A stretch of DNA of 64,000 nt, taken from contig JAGWZL010000008.1 in NCBI GenBank assembly GCA_018968815.1, positions 1-64,000 on the forward strand. The letters are read 5' to 3'. Shown piece by piece: positions 7,217-14,745 of this stretch. The notes beneath the pieces were generated by a model, which had not been told where the DNA came from, searched no databases, and was given only the letters and a program-made list of their open reading frames with translations. A program made the translations under genes and the position numbers. Numbering within the stretch: the stretch's first letter is position 1; the number at the start of each line of letters is the position of its first letter. Source of the DNA: Verrucomicrobiota bacterium. Its GTDB lineage: Bacteria > Chlamydiota > Chlamydiia > Chlamydiales > SM23-39.

Positions 7217-8242
7217 ATGATGATGGGACTGTCGACTCAAATTTACAGATGTAGAGCGCTCAAAACATGGGTGCTCTTATGGCTTTTGACGTGGGGCGTT
7301 CTCAACGCGCATTCTGTGCATAAGAACCGAGCAGAACCCGTATCGCCTTGGTTTACAGGCCCCTTGATTGCGCCTCAAGGGACCGTCGTCCCTTATGGCA
7401 GCTTTGAAATTGAATCCTATATCTATTTCACCACCAACACAGGGACGTACAATGCACATTGGCAGGCTGTCACAGCGTCTGAAAATTTCTACTCTCTCAA
7501 TCCCCAAATTTTGTGTTTCTTCGGCCTCACTCCTTGGTGCGATCTCAACGTCATCCCCCAATGTTTCTATAATGTCACTTCCAATCAGCATTGTGTGCAG
7601 TTCGGCGACTTGACGGTGGGCCTGGATTTTCAACTCATGGCAGACGATTTGACTCCCTATTTTCCCGGGATCAAGCTTGCCATTCGAGAAGTGTTCCCCA
7701 CCGGAAATTTTGAGAATTTTCGCCCCAGAAAGCTCAACACCGATCAATCGGGCGCAGGGACCTTTGCCACGCAGTTTAATCTGGTGCTCTACAAAGAGTT
7801 CCATGTGGCTCGGGCTCATTGGCTCAGTACGACGATCAGCGCGCAATATACCGTCAATACCCCAGTGGAAGTCCTTGGCTTTAACACCTACGGCGGCGGC
7901 TTTGGTACGAATGGGACCGTTTTGCCCGGCAATCAATTCCAAGCCATTATCAGCTTCGAATATTCCTTGACCCAACACTGGGCGCTCGCCTTAGACAATG
8001 TCTACACATACACAAATGGCACCGAATTTTTCGGCATCCCAGGCATCACCTTTGGCAAGTCTTTGGGTGGGGTCTTGGCCACCGTTGGATCCCCCTCTTC
8101 CGAACAAATCAGCTTCGCCCCCGCCATCGAATATAACGTCAGCGAACACCTTGGCATCATCGCAGGCGCTTACGTGTCAGCCTTCGGAAGAAATAGCACG
8201 ATGTTTCGCAGCGGCGTCGTCAATATTGAGTATACGTATTGA
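7217..8242 (+). CDS. outer-membrane protein, transporter-like barrel
   Basis: 341 residues with a signal peptide: the hydrophobic stretch LKTWVLLWLLTWGVLNAHS is at about residues 15-33. Three Met codons stand in a row at the start, so the exact start may differ by one or two codons. After the signal the sequence has the beta-strand alternation of a barrel. YGSFEIESYIYFTTN, a central AIREVFPTGNF segment and the final VNIEYTY strand resemble the MetA-pathway/phenol-degradation-type porin group, found in Legionella and environmental chlamydiae. The substrate is unknown. The propeller protein gene starts just after its stop, so the two may be co-expressed. Confidence 0.7.
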   Translation: MMMGLSTQIYRCRALKTWVLLWLLTWGVLNAHSVHKNRAEPVSPWFTGPLIAPQGTVVPYGSFEIESYIYFTTNTGTYNAHWQAVTASENFYSLNPQILCFFGLTPWCDLNVIPQCFYNVTSNQHCVQFGDLTVGLDFQLMADDLTPYFPGIKLAIREVFPTGNFENFRPRKLNTDQSGAGTFATQFNLVLYKEFHVARAHWLSTTISAQYTVNTPVEVLGFNTYGGGFGTNGTVLPGNQFQAIISFEYSLTQHWALALDNVYTYTNGTEFFGIPGITFGKSLGGVLATVGSPSSEQISFAPAIEYNVSEHLGIIAGAYVSAFGRNSTMFRSGVVNIEYTY

Positions 8243-8253
8243 GGTTTGAACCT

Positions 8254-9282
8254 ATGACTCGTTTCATGATCATGCTCTGTTGCTGGATCTCCTGTTATAG
8301 CTTGGGAGCGACAGTCGGCGAAGTAGACGCCTTAATGGCGCAACTGCTTTGCAAGGATTGCATTGTCAAGAGCCAACAAATCAACATCCCCGAATATCGA
8401 CAAGCGTATAATCCATCCATGATCCCCTACAAGGGTGGATATCTTCTCTCTTTTCGCTATAGGACTCGATTCCCAACCAAGTTTAAAAACGCCTATCGCG
8501 ATGATGTCTCTTTGATCGGCGTAGTGAAGTTGGATCAGAATTTCAAAGTGGTGCCAAAGACAGCCCAGATCCTCAATATTGTATCGTATTCTTCTGACTA
8601 TTCGCTCACTGCAGAAGATGCGAGACTCTTCAACGTGGGGAACCGCATTTTCATCATTTTTAATGATATCCCCATGTTGAACATACAGGGTCTGAATGCG
8701 ATGTATCTCGCAGAGCTGGTCGAAGAGCGAGGAGGCCTGTTTGCTCTCAAAGACCAAGCCAAACCGCTTAACTACCTTTACGCAAGAGCGGTAGAAAAAA
8801 ATTGGAGCCCTTTTGTAGCTGATGGTAAACTGTACGTGATCTATTCCGATCACCCTCGAGTCATTTTAGAAGTGGATGTGAACACAGGGTATTGCCAAGA
8901 AGTGACCCGCTCCATCAGCCACCGGAATTGGGACCTCGGAGAAATCCGAGGCGGAACGCCCGCCTATCTCGTTAATGATCAGTTTCTCACTGTTTTTCAC
9001 TCCTCCTTCCCTGTCGCAACTTCCAAGGGAAGAGCCTATGTCATGGGAGCCTATACATTTGACAAAGAGCCTCCATTCGCCATTCATGCCATGACTCCGA
9101 ACCCTTTAGGAGATCCCATTGACTACTCTCAAAATAACGCCTCTAAAGTCGTCTTTCCTGGGGGGATGGTGGTCGAAGATCAGCAGATTCATGTGGCATG
9201 GGGCAAAGCCGATTATCAGATCATGATCACCACATTCGATACAAAAAAGCTGCTCGAATCCATGCAGGAGCTGCACGAATAA
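8254..9282 (+). CDS. exported five-bladed beta-propeller protein, GH43/GH130-like
   Basis: 342 residues from ATG 8254, with TGAGG upstream; an ATG at 8239 would add five residues. A short signal peptide is present (MTRFMIMLCCWISCYSLGA). Propeller-type motifs are NPSMIPYKGGYLLSFRYR, TAEDARLF, EKNWSPFVADGKLYVIYS, EIRGGTPA and a final GGMVVEDQQIHVAWGKAD. These match the glycosidase-fold family that includes GH130 phosphorylases, with the NW.PF and RGGTP blocks strongest. A role in cutting or binding a saccharide is inferred. Its place next to an outer-membrane barrel, a sugar-phosphate transferase and GalE supports envelope polysaccharide work. Confidence 0.68.
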   Translation: MTRFMIMLCCWISCYSLGATVGEVDALMAQLLCKDCIVKSQQINIPEYRQAYNPSMIPYKGGYLLSFRYRTRFPTKFKNAYRDDVSLIGVVKLDQNFKVVPKTAQILNIVSYSSDYSLTAEDARLFNVGNRIFIIFNDIPMLNIQGLNAMYLAELVEERGGLFALKDQAKPLNYLYARAVEKNWSPFVADGKLYVIYSDHPRVILEVDVNTGYCQEVTRSISHRNWDLGEIRGGTPAYLVNDQFLTVFHSSFPVATSKGRAYVMGAYTFDKEPPFAIHAMTPNPLGDPIDYSQNNASKVVFPGGMVVEDQQIHVAWGKADYQIMITTFDTKKLLESMQELHE

Positions 9283-9348
9283 AGTTCAAATCTATAGCCT
9301 TTTCTCGCCCATTTCAGGTATATTGGGTGTGCCAAAGGGGAGCATGAT

Positions 9349-9954
9349 TTGGAAAAGCGGCTTTTTGACATTGTCTTTAGTCTCTTGGTGATGATATTGG
9401 CGCTCCCTTTTTTTCTTCTCTGTGTGCTGATTGTCAAGTGCTCCTCATCAGGGCCTGTCTTTTACGCCCATCCTAGAGTGGGGCGTCATGGCAAATCTTT
9501 TAGCTGTTGGAAATTCCGCACCATGTATCGCGATGCCGATGCGCGGTTAAAACCGCTGCTCGCATCCGATCCCGCTTTGATGAGTGAGTGGAAAACCTAC
9601 TTCAAATTGAAAGTGGATCCTCGCATCACCCGTTTCGGCAAGTTTTTGAGAAAAACATCGCTCGATGAATTGCCCCAATTCTACAACGTCTTAAAAGGGG
9701 ACATGAGCATTGTGGGGCCCCGCCCACTGACTGTCGAGGAGGTGACCTACTACCTCAAAGAGAAGGCGCCTACAATTTTGTCGGTCAAGCCAGGACTCAC
9801 CAGTCTCTGGATTACACGAGGGAGAAATCGCCTTTCTCTCGACCAGAGAATTGCGATGGAAGAATACTATGTGACTCATCGCACCTTTTGGCTCGATTGT
9901 AAATTGATCGGCAAAACGATCTGGCTCATGATCTGCCCAAAAGGAGCCTATTGA
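9349..9954 (+). CDS. undecaprenyl-phosphate sugar phosphotransferase (bacterial sugar transferase)
   Basis: 201 residues from TTG 9349, with AAAGGGGA upstream. It has one N-terminal membrane helix (about 7-30) followed by the catalytic domain. Motifs are WKFRTMYRDAD, DPRITRFGKFLRKTSLDELPQFYNVLKGDMSIVGPRPL and PGLTSLW, the PglC/WbaP C-terminal family. Such enzymes move a sugar-1-phosphate from a nucleotide sugar to undecaprenyl phosphate, the first step of a surface glycan, at the cytoplasmic face of the inner membrane. An ATG at 9344 is out of frame. galE lies 39 bp downstream, fitting sugar supply to this step. Confidence 0.92.
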   Translation: MEKRLFDIVFSLLVMILALPFFLLCVLIVKCSSSGPVFYAHPRVGRHGKSFSCWKFRTMYRDADARLKPLLASDPALMSEWKTYFKLKVDPRITRFGKFLRKTSLDELPQFYNVLKGDMSIVGPRPLTVEEVTYYLKEKAPTILSVKPGLTSLWITRGRNRLSLDQRIAMEEYYVTHRTFWLDCKLIGKTIWLMICPKGAY

Positions 9955-9993
9955 TGCTGTCCTTCCATGACCTGCCCTTGTGGGGAGCATGCA

Positions 9994-11025
9994 ATGAACG
10001 ATAAGTGTGTTCTCGTTGTAGGCGGCGCCGGCTATATTGGCAGTCACGTCTGCAAGGCGCTACAGATGGGCGGTTTTACGCCTGTGGTCTACGATAATCT
10101 CTCCACGGGACATTCTTGGGCGATCCAATTTGGCCCTGCCATTGTAGCAGATTTAGAAGATGAGCCGGCTCTCCTGAAGGCGTTTCAAGAAGTGGAGCCT
10201 CAGGCGGTCATTCATTTAGCCTCTTTGATCAATGTGCGCGATTCCATTGCCAATCCGGCTCTGTATTGGGAAAACAATCTCATGGGTACGCTCACTTTGC
10301 TCAAAGCCATGGTCAAATCGAATGTGCGCAAACTGGTGTTCTCCTCGACCGCCGCAGTGTATGGCAATCCCGAACGACTGCCCATCGATGAAGCCCATCC
10401 AAAAGCGCCCTTAAATGCGTATGGAAAGACAAAATGGGCCATCGAAGCTATGCTCCAAGATTTTGCCCACGCCCATTCTTTGCGATTCGCAGCTTTGCGC
10501 TATTTTAACGCAAGCGGCGCCGATCCCGGCGGTTTAATTGGCGAAGCGCATCACCCCGAAACCCACCTGATCCCCCTGGTCATTCGCACCGCATTAGGGC
10601 TGCAAAAAGAGCTGCTCATGTACGGAGATGATTTTCCCACGCAAGATGGCACTGCCATTCGAGACTATGTCCATGTCGCCGATCTCGCAGATGCCCATGT
10701 GCGCGCGCTCCAAGCGCTCGAGCAAGAAACATCGCTGCAGCTCAATCTGGGCACTGGCAAGGGATACTCGGTCAGAGAAATCATCCGCACAGTGGAGCAA
10801 ATCGGCCGTCAGCCTGTCCCTGTTCGACTCGCGCCCCGCCTTCCTCACGATAGCTCCATGCTTGTCGCAGACCCAACTAAGGCCATGAAAATCCTCCATT
10901 GGACCCCCCGCATGTCCGATCTTCCCACAATCATCCAAACCGCCTGGAATTGGGAACTCAAACGTTCTTCTTCGAAGCTCATATTGAACGAACTGCTATC
11001 TTCTGGTTCTGTAATTAAAACGTAA
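9994..11025 (+). CDS. galE: UDP-glucose 4-epimerase
   Basis: 343 residues from ATG 9994, with GGGGAG upstream; an earlier in-frame ATG at 9967 adds nine unlikely residues. It interconverts UDP-glucose and UDP-galactose. The Rossmann NAD motif GGAGYIGSH is at residues 10-18. The catalytic Ser/Thr lies in FSSTAAVYGN, Tyr and Lys in YGKTK, and the substrate loop in ALRYFNASGADP and RDYVHVADLA. The short tail after residue 325 is Ser/Leu rich and not conserved. It probably feeds the sugar transferase just upstream. The gene ends about 130 bp before an AT-rich promoter-like stretch for the next gene. Confidence 0.95.
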   Translation: MNDKCVLVVGGAGYIGSHVCKALQMGGFTPVVYDNLSTGHSWAIQFGPAIVADLEDEPALLKAFQEVEPQAVIHLASLINVRDSIANPALYWENNLMGTLTLLKAMVKSNVRKLVFSSTAAVYGNPERLPIDEAHPKAPLNAYGKTKWAIEAMLQDFAHAHSLRFAALRYFNASGADPGGLIGEAHHPETHLIPLVIRTALGLQKELLMYGDDFPTQDGTAIRDYVHVADLADAHVRALQALEQETSLQLNLGTGKGYSVREIIRTVEQIGRQPVPVRLAPRLPHDSSMLVADPTKAMKILHWTPRMSDLPTIIQTAWNWELKRSSSKLILNELLSSGSVIKT

Positions 11026-11156
11026 TTAAGTCTCTTTATTTTAGTTGTTTTAGTATTACAAACTCCTAATTAATTGTAATTAAAGTGTTTTTTGATAAAA
11101 TAAGAATATGAGCGCGTAAAAATATCCCGCTCGCCAGGCGAATAAAGGAGTTAAGT

Positions 11157-12116
11157 ATGTCTGATAGTCAAGAAATTGAGTTCAACCAAGGGCTTGATCC
11201 TCTGGCTGCTCCCATGGAGAGTGGGAAGAAGTTTGAGGAGCCCGTTACAGAAAACCTACAAAGTGTCGATGAGACCATAGACGGACAGAGTTACTTTCTT
11301 GGGGAAGTGCCTCAGTCTCATCTAGTTGATCCGTGTGCTTTTTTACCTTTGAATTCGGACCGTTTGATTGGTTCGGTGAATATGGTGGAGAAGTTATTGT
11401 ATGAGGTGGGTGTTTTGATTGAAGAGGAAGTGGCTTCGATTCAGAAACATCAGAAGAGGATCACGTTTTGGGAAGATCGGATTGAGAAGAATAAGTCTTT
11501 GATTCAGAAGAACGAGTTGAGAATCAAGCAGAACAATTCGAATGCTCTTCACGACAAGAAGAACCGGGACTATTGGTTGGGTCGTGCGGAGGAGGTCGAG
11601 ATTGACTATTCTCATGCTGAGATGGCGAGTCGTCAGCAAGATTGGGCGTGGTTGATTAAGAAGTATGGTTTAAAGAATGCGGATGGTACGGAGATCAATG
11701 CGAAAGCTCATTGTGTAGAGGAGCTTTGCAATGGTGAGACGAAGAATCTATCTGCTGAGTATCGTGCTACTGGGAACAAGTATGAGAATGCGCGAAAAGA
11801 GAAAGAGACCGAGAACAGTCGGTTGGTGCGTGAGACTGCGAAGTTGATGAATACGAATGACATGTTGCAAAGCTATATTGCTGCGACCTATACGAACGAT
11901 ATAGAGCCGTTGCAAGATGGGATTTTGTTATTCAAGGAGCTTGGGCAGAAGTTGAAGTCATTGGGGCAAGAGGAGAAGGCTACTTATGGGCAGATGAGAG
12001 CTTGGGCGGAGCCCTTCTTAAATGACTTTATCAAAGCGAATTCTCGTGTTCCTCAAGCGGTAGTGACAAGTTTTCGCAAACTGACTTCTATTCCTCTCCC
12101 CCCCGAATATTGCTAA
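11157..12116 (+). CDS. coiled-coil protein of unknown function
   Basis: 319 residues, not recognised. The N-terminal 60 residues are acidic and polar with no signal peptide, a composition seen at the start of type III substrates. From about 75 to 240 there is a long helical, charged coiled-coil (EEEVASIQKHQKRITFWEDRIEKNKSLIQKNELRIKQNN; ARKEKETENSRLVRETAKL). The C-terminus is amphipathic (RAWAEPFLNDFIKANSRVPQAVVTSFRKL). AAGGAG lies 7 nt upstream. Codon use favours G-ending codons (TTG, GAG, AAG) unlike the neighbours, which may indicate a different history. A good terminator follows. A secreted effector or structural role is only a guess. Confidence 0.6.
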   Translation: MSDSQEIEFNQGLDPLAAPMESGKKFEEPVTENLQSVDETIDGQSYFLGEVPQSHLVDPCAFLPLNSDRLIGSVNMVEKLLYEVGVLIEEEVASIQKHQKRITFWEDRIEKNKSLIQKNELRIKQNNSNALHDKKNRDYWLGRAEEVEIDYSHAEMASRQQDWAWLIKKYGLKNADGTEINAKAHCVEELCNGETKNLSAEYRATGNKYENARKEKETENSRLVRETAKLMNTNDMLQSYIAATYTNDIEPLQDGILLFKELGQKLKSLGQEEKATYGQMRAWAEPFLNDFIKANSRVPQAVVTSFRKLTSIPLPPEYC

Positions 12117-12147
12117 GAGAAGAGAGAAGAGAAGGGGAGCACACTAA

Positions 12148-12184
12148 AGCCTTAAGTCTTAAAGACTTAAGGCTTTTTTTATTT
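12148..12184 (+). terminator. Rho-independent terminator of the coiled-coil gene
   Basis: The perfect stem GCCTTAAGTCTT / AAGACTTAAGGC is followed by T7. The loop is minimal. Confidence 0.88.
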
Positions 12185-12227
12185 TAGGGGAGTGGGGAGG
12201 AAGAGGAATAGATAGAGAGAAGAAATA

Positions 12228-12794
12228 TAGACGTCGGGCATGCTACGCGCATTCGCGCTCAAGCCCCCGCGCCCAGCAGGCTTCATCTCGCTTCGATAAA
12301 ACGCGTGCTCGGCTCGGGGGTGTGCAAAGCACTACCCCGACGCCCGAAACGGGCTCTCGCCTGCGCTGCGTTTTCTCTTTGCGAGCTGAAGCCGCGGGCT
12401 GGCGCATCGGCCCCACCTTCGGTGGGTCCCCCCGCGCGCCAGAGCTAGGGGGAAGCCCCCTCGCACCCCCAACGCTTCGCGCACCAATGAGACTCATTCA
12501 GTTTATGCGATGTGCGCTGATCAACATGATTGTATGTACGCGAAGCGTGGGGGATACGAAGGGGGCCTCCCCCTTATGTCTGGCGCGCGGGGGGACCCAT
12601 CGTAGATGGGGCCGACGCGCCAGCCCTTGGCTTCATCTCGCAAAGAGAAAATGCAGCGCAAGCGAGAGCCCGTTTCGGGCGTGGGGGTAGTGCTTTGCAC
12701 ACCCCCGAGCCGAGCACGCGTTTTATCGAAGTGAGATGAAGCCTGCTGGGCGCGGGGGCTTGAGCGCGAATGCGCGTAGCATGCCCGACGTCTA
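12228..12794. repeat. giant GC-rich palindrome P2, copy A
   Basis: Two arms of about 258 bp (12228-12486 and 12536-12794) are inverted copies of each other, roughly 90% or more identical by eye, around a spacer of about 50 bp. Both ends read TAGACGTCGGGCATGCTACG. Inside each arm lies an ordered set of small hairpins, e.g. GCCCG-AAA-CGGGC (12342-12354), CCCACC-TTC-GGTGGG (12412-12426) and GGGGG-AAG-CCCCC (12438-12450). Purine-rich tracts flanking the element are also partly mirrored (to about 12198 and 12840). GC content is far above the neighbours. The frames across it change between copies, so it is non-coding. It lies between a terminator and the methyltransferase gene. Confidence 0.9.
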
Positions 12795-12889
12795 TTTCTC
12801 TTCTCTTTCTATTCTTCCCTCTATCTATTCCTCTTCTCTCCATTCCCCTCCCTCTCCCTTTTATTTCTCACATATGCTACTTTGCACCT

Positions 12890-13543
12890 ATGCAGAAGGA
12901 ACGTTTGGAGAAACTGTACCACTCTCATCATGTGAAGGGAGCAAGGTATGGATATTTGTTTTGCCATGGGAAAAGAATCCCCTACCTCAAACAATGGGTC
13001 GGTAAAGGGAAAAAAGTCCTCGACCTCGGCTGCAGAGATGGCATGCTTACCGCCGGATACGTTGAAGAGAATGACATCCTAGGCGTCGATATCGATCAAC
13101 AAGCCCTGCAAAAAGCAGGACAACAACTCGGCATCAAAACCGCTTGGCTCGACCTCAATTCCGAATGGCCCTGGGAGAGCGCATCCTTCGATCGCATCGT
13201 CGCCTGCGAAATCCTCGAACACCTCTTTTTGATCGAAGATGTGTTGCAAAAAGTGCACCGCACGTTGAAAAAAGGAGGCCTGTTCATAGGATCCGTCCCC
13301 AACGCATTCCGCCTCAGAAATCGATGGAAATTCTTGACCGGACACGAATACGACACAGATGCCACCCACGTAAGACAATTCTCTTACGACAAGTTGGAAA
13401 GAATGTTGCGCACCCACTTTTCAGAAGTGACGATCATCCCCCTCGAAGGAAAAATTTGCCCCTTTTTGTCTGTCGGCCCTAAAACCCCCAAGAGAATCGG
13501 CCAACTCTTCGCTAAAGATCTCCTCTGGAAAGCCGTCAAGTAA
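12890..13543 (+). CDS. class I SAM-dependent methyltransferase
   Basis: 217 residues from ATG 12890; upstream in-frame codons run into the palindrome and encode low-complexity sequence. The SAM-binding motif I is KVLDLGCRDGMLTAGY (about 46-60), the acidic end of beta-2 is LGVDID, and FDRIVACEILEHL plus LKKGGLFIGSVPN are motifs of the Methyltransf_11 group. The later segment (FLTGHEYDTDATHVRQFSYDKLERML) is typical of sugar or lipid-type methyltransferases found near glycan genes. The substrate cannot be named. The 3' end overlaps the convergent hydrolase gene by 8 bp. Confidence 0.85.
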   Translation: MQKERLEKLYHSHHVKGARYGYLFCHGKRIPYLKQWVGKGKKVLDLGCRDGMLTAGYVEENDILGVDIDQQALQKAGQQLGIKTAWLDLNSEWPWESASFDRIVACEILEHLFLIEDVLQKVHRTLKKGGLFIGSVPNAFRLRNRWKFLTGHEYDTDATHVRQFSYDKLERMLRTHFSEVTIIPLEGKICPFLSVGPKTPKRIGQLFAKDLLWKAVK

Positions 13544-14735
13544 TGCACTGCATTAGACGTCTCCACACAAGCGGATCTTCGGTAGGAGGCTGCAAATGCC
13601 CGTTCTCCTTAGGATTCGGATGCACTCGGAGGATTTCATGGACCGGACCCGCTTGATGAAAGGCCCCAATCAATCGGCTCACTGTGCCGCGAGGCATCAT
13701 ATTGTCCGTATCCGTATGGACAAAAATCGCCTTCCCATTGGAAGAAGGCAATCCACGCAACTTCGCCTCATTGTCAAAGCAATCTTGCGCAATCGGAATA
13801 GATGGATCCTTCAAAGCCTGCTCTCCATAACGGATCCCTAAACGACCGAGTAACCCATACCCTTCCACAACTTCCCTCATGGATGTATAAGGGTTGGTCG
13901 CAATGAGATGCACCCCACGAGGATGATACTCCTTCTTGATGTATGCTGCCAGCGCCGCCCCTTCACAAAATCCCATCGCATAGATCGTGTCGGCATGGAT
14001 GCCGTCTTGCAAAAGAGCCTCCATCACCGCTTTCGCATCGGCATAGTACCCCCCTTCCGAAGGAGTCCCTGCGCTCTCCCCAGTCCCTCGCTGATCTGAA
14101 ACCGTAATGCTAAGACCCGCGCCAAGACACGCGCCAATAATCTTCCGATCCATCAACATAGAACGCCCAGGAGAATGAAAATAAAGAATATGCCGATCCG
14201 CCGTCGGACATGGATCGGGCAACAACGCCCCCCTTCGCACGGTCCCGTCCGGCATGGTCACATTCAACATCGGAAAATAAAATTTCGCCGCAACATCCTC
14301 CGGCGCATCCAGAAGCACTCGCCGAGCACGCCCCTCATAGGTCACATCAAGAGGATGGGCGCCCAATTCACGAAACTTATTGAAAAATGCCGCAGGCGTA
14401 AAAGTCATGAAGTGCACATCCTCTCCACCTAGCGACGGCGCGCGATGCTCCACCCCGCCAAACTGCGTGAGCAAAACCTTCGATTGCTGTAGCCTCTGCG
14501 CATCCAGCGGTTTTTCCTCCCTCGGATCATAAGAAAAAAATTTCTGATAAAACCGCATCACATAATAGGCGCCCGATACCCGCATCTCCCCCATTTGGAA
14601 CGTCACAATCCGCAAGAGATACCCAAAAATGGCTTCAGCCAGCTCGCGCACTTTGTCCGTCATCGCGCGAAGGGGACAGCAAAGCGAGCTGTTCCACACA
14701 ATCGAACCGATGTTGTTCACAGCAGTCACACACAT
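13536..14735 (-). CDS. alpha/beta hydrolase with a cysteine nucleophile elbow
   Basis: 399 residues from ATG 14735, with AGAGAGGG 5 nt upstream; an ATG at 14777 overlaps the preceding gene. The hydrolase core begins near residue 190: HILYFHSPGRSMLM, then DQRGTGESAG (oxyanion/strand 4 region), and the nucleophile elbow MGFCEGAALAAYI. The G-x-C-x-G has Cys where Ser is usual, as in dienelactone hydrolases. Asp in FVHTDTDNM and His in ENGHLQPP complete a plausible triad. The first 190 residues are not recognised. It lies 10 bp after the sulfatase-type gene on the same strand, so the two probably form an operon. Confidence 0.75.
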   Translation of the reverse strand: MCVTAVNNIGSIVWNSSLCCPLRAMTDKVRELAEAIFGYLLRIVTFQMGEMRVSGAYYVMRFYQKFFSYDPREEKPLDAQRLQQSKVLLTQFGGVEHRAPSLGGEDVHFMTFTPAAFFNKFRELGAHPLDVTYEGRARRVLLDAPEDVAAKFYFPMLNVTMPDGTVRRGALLPDPCPTADRHILYFHSPGRSMLMDRKIIGACLGAGLSITVSDQRGTGESAGTPSEGGYYADAKAVMEALLQDGIHADTIYAMGFCEGAALAAYIKKEYHPRGVHLIATNPYTSMREVVEGYGLLGRLGIRYGEQALKDPSIPIAQDCFDNEAKLRGLPSSNGKAIFVHTDTDNMMPRGTVSRLIGAFHQAGPVHEILRVHPNPKENGHLQPPTEDPLVWRRLMQCIT

Positions 14736-14745
14736 GATACCCTCT

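Noticed and set aside
12890..13543. Longer methyltransferase start near 12770
   Set aside because: It would run into the palindrome and encode a low-complexity Leu/Pro/Ser stretch; ATG 12890 is immediately before the conserved part.
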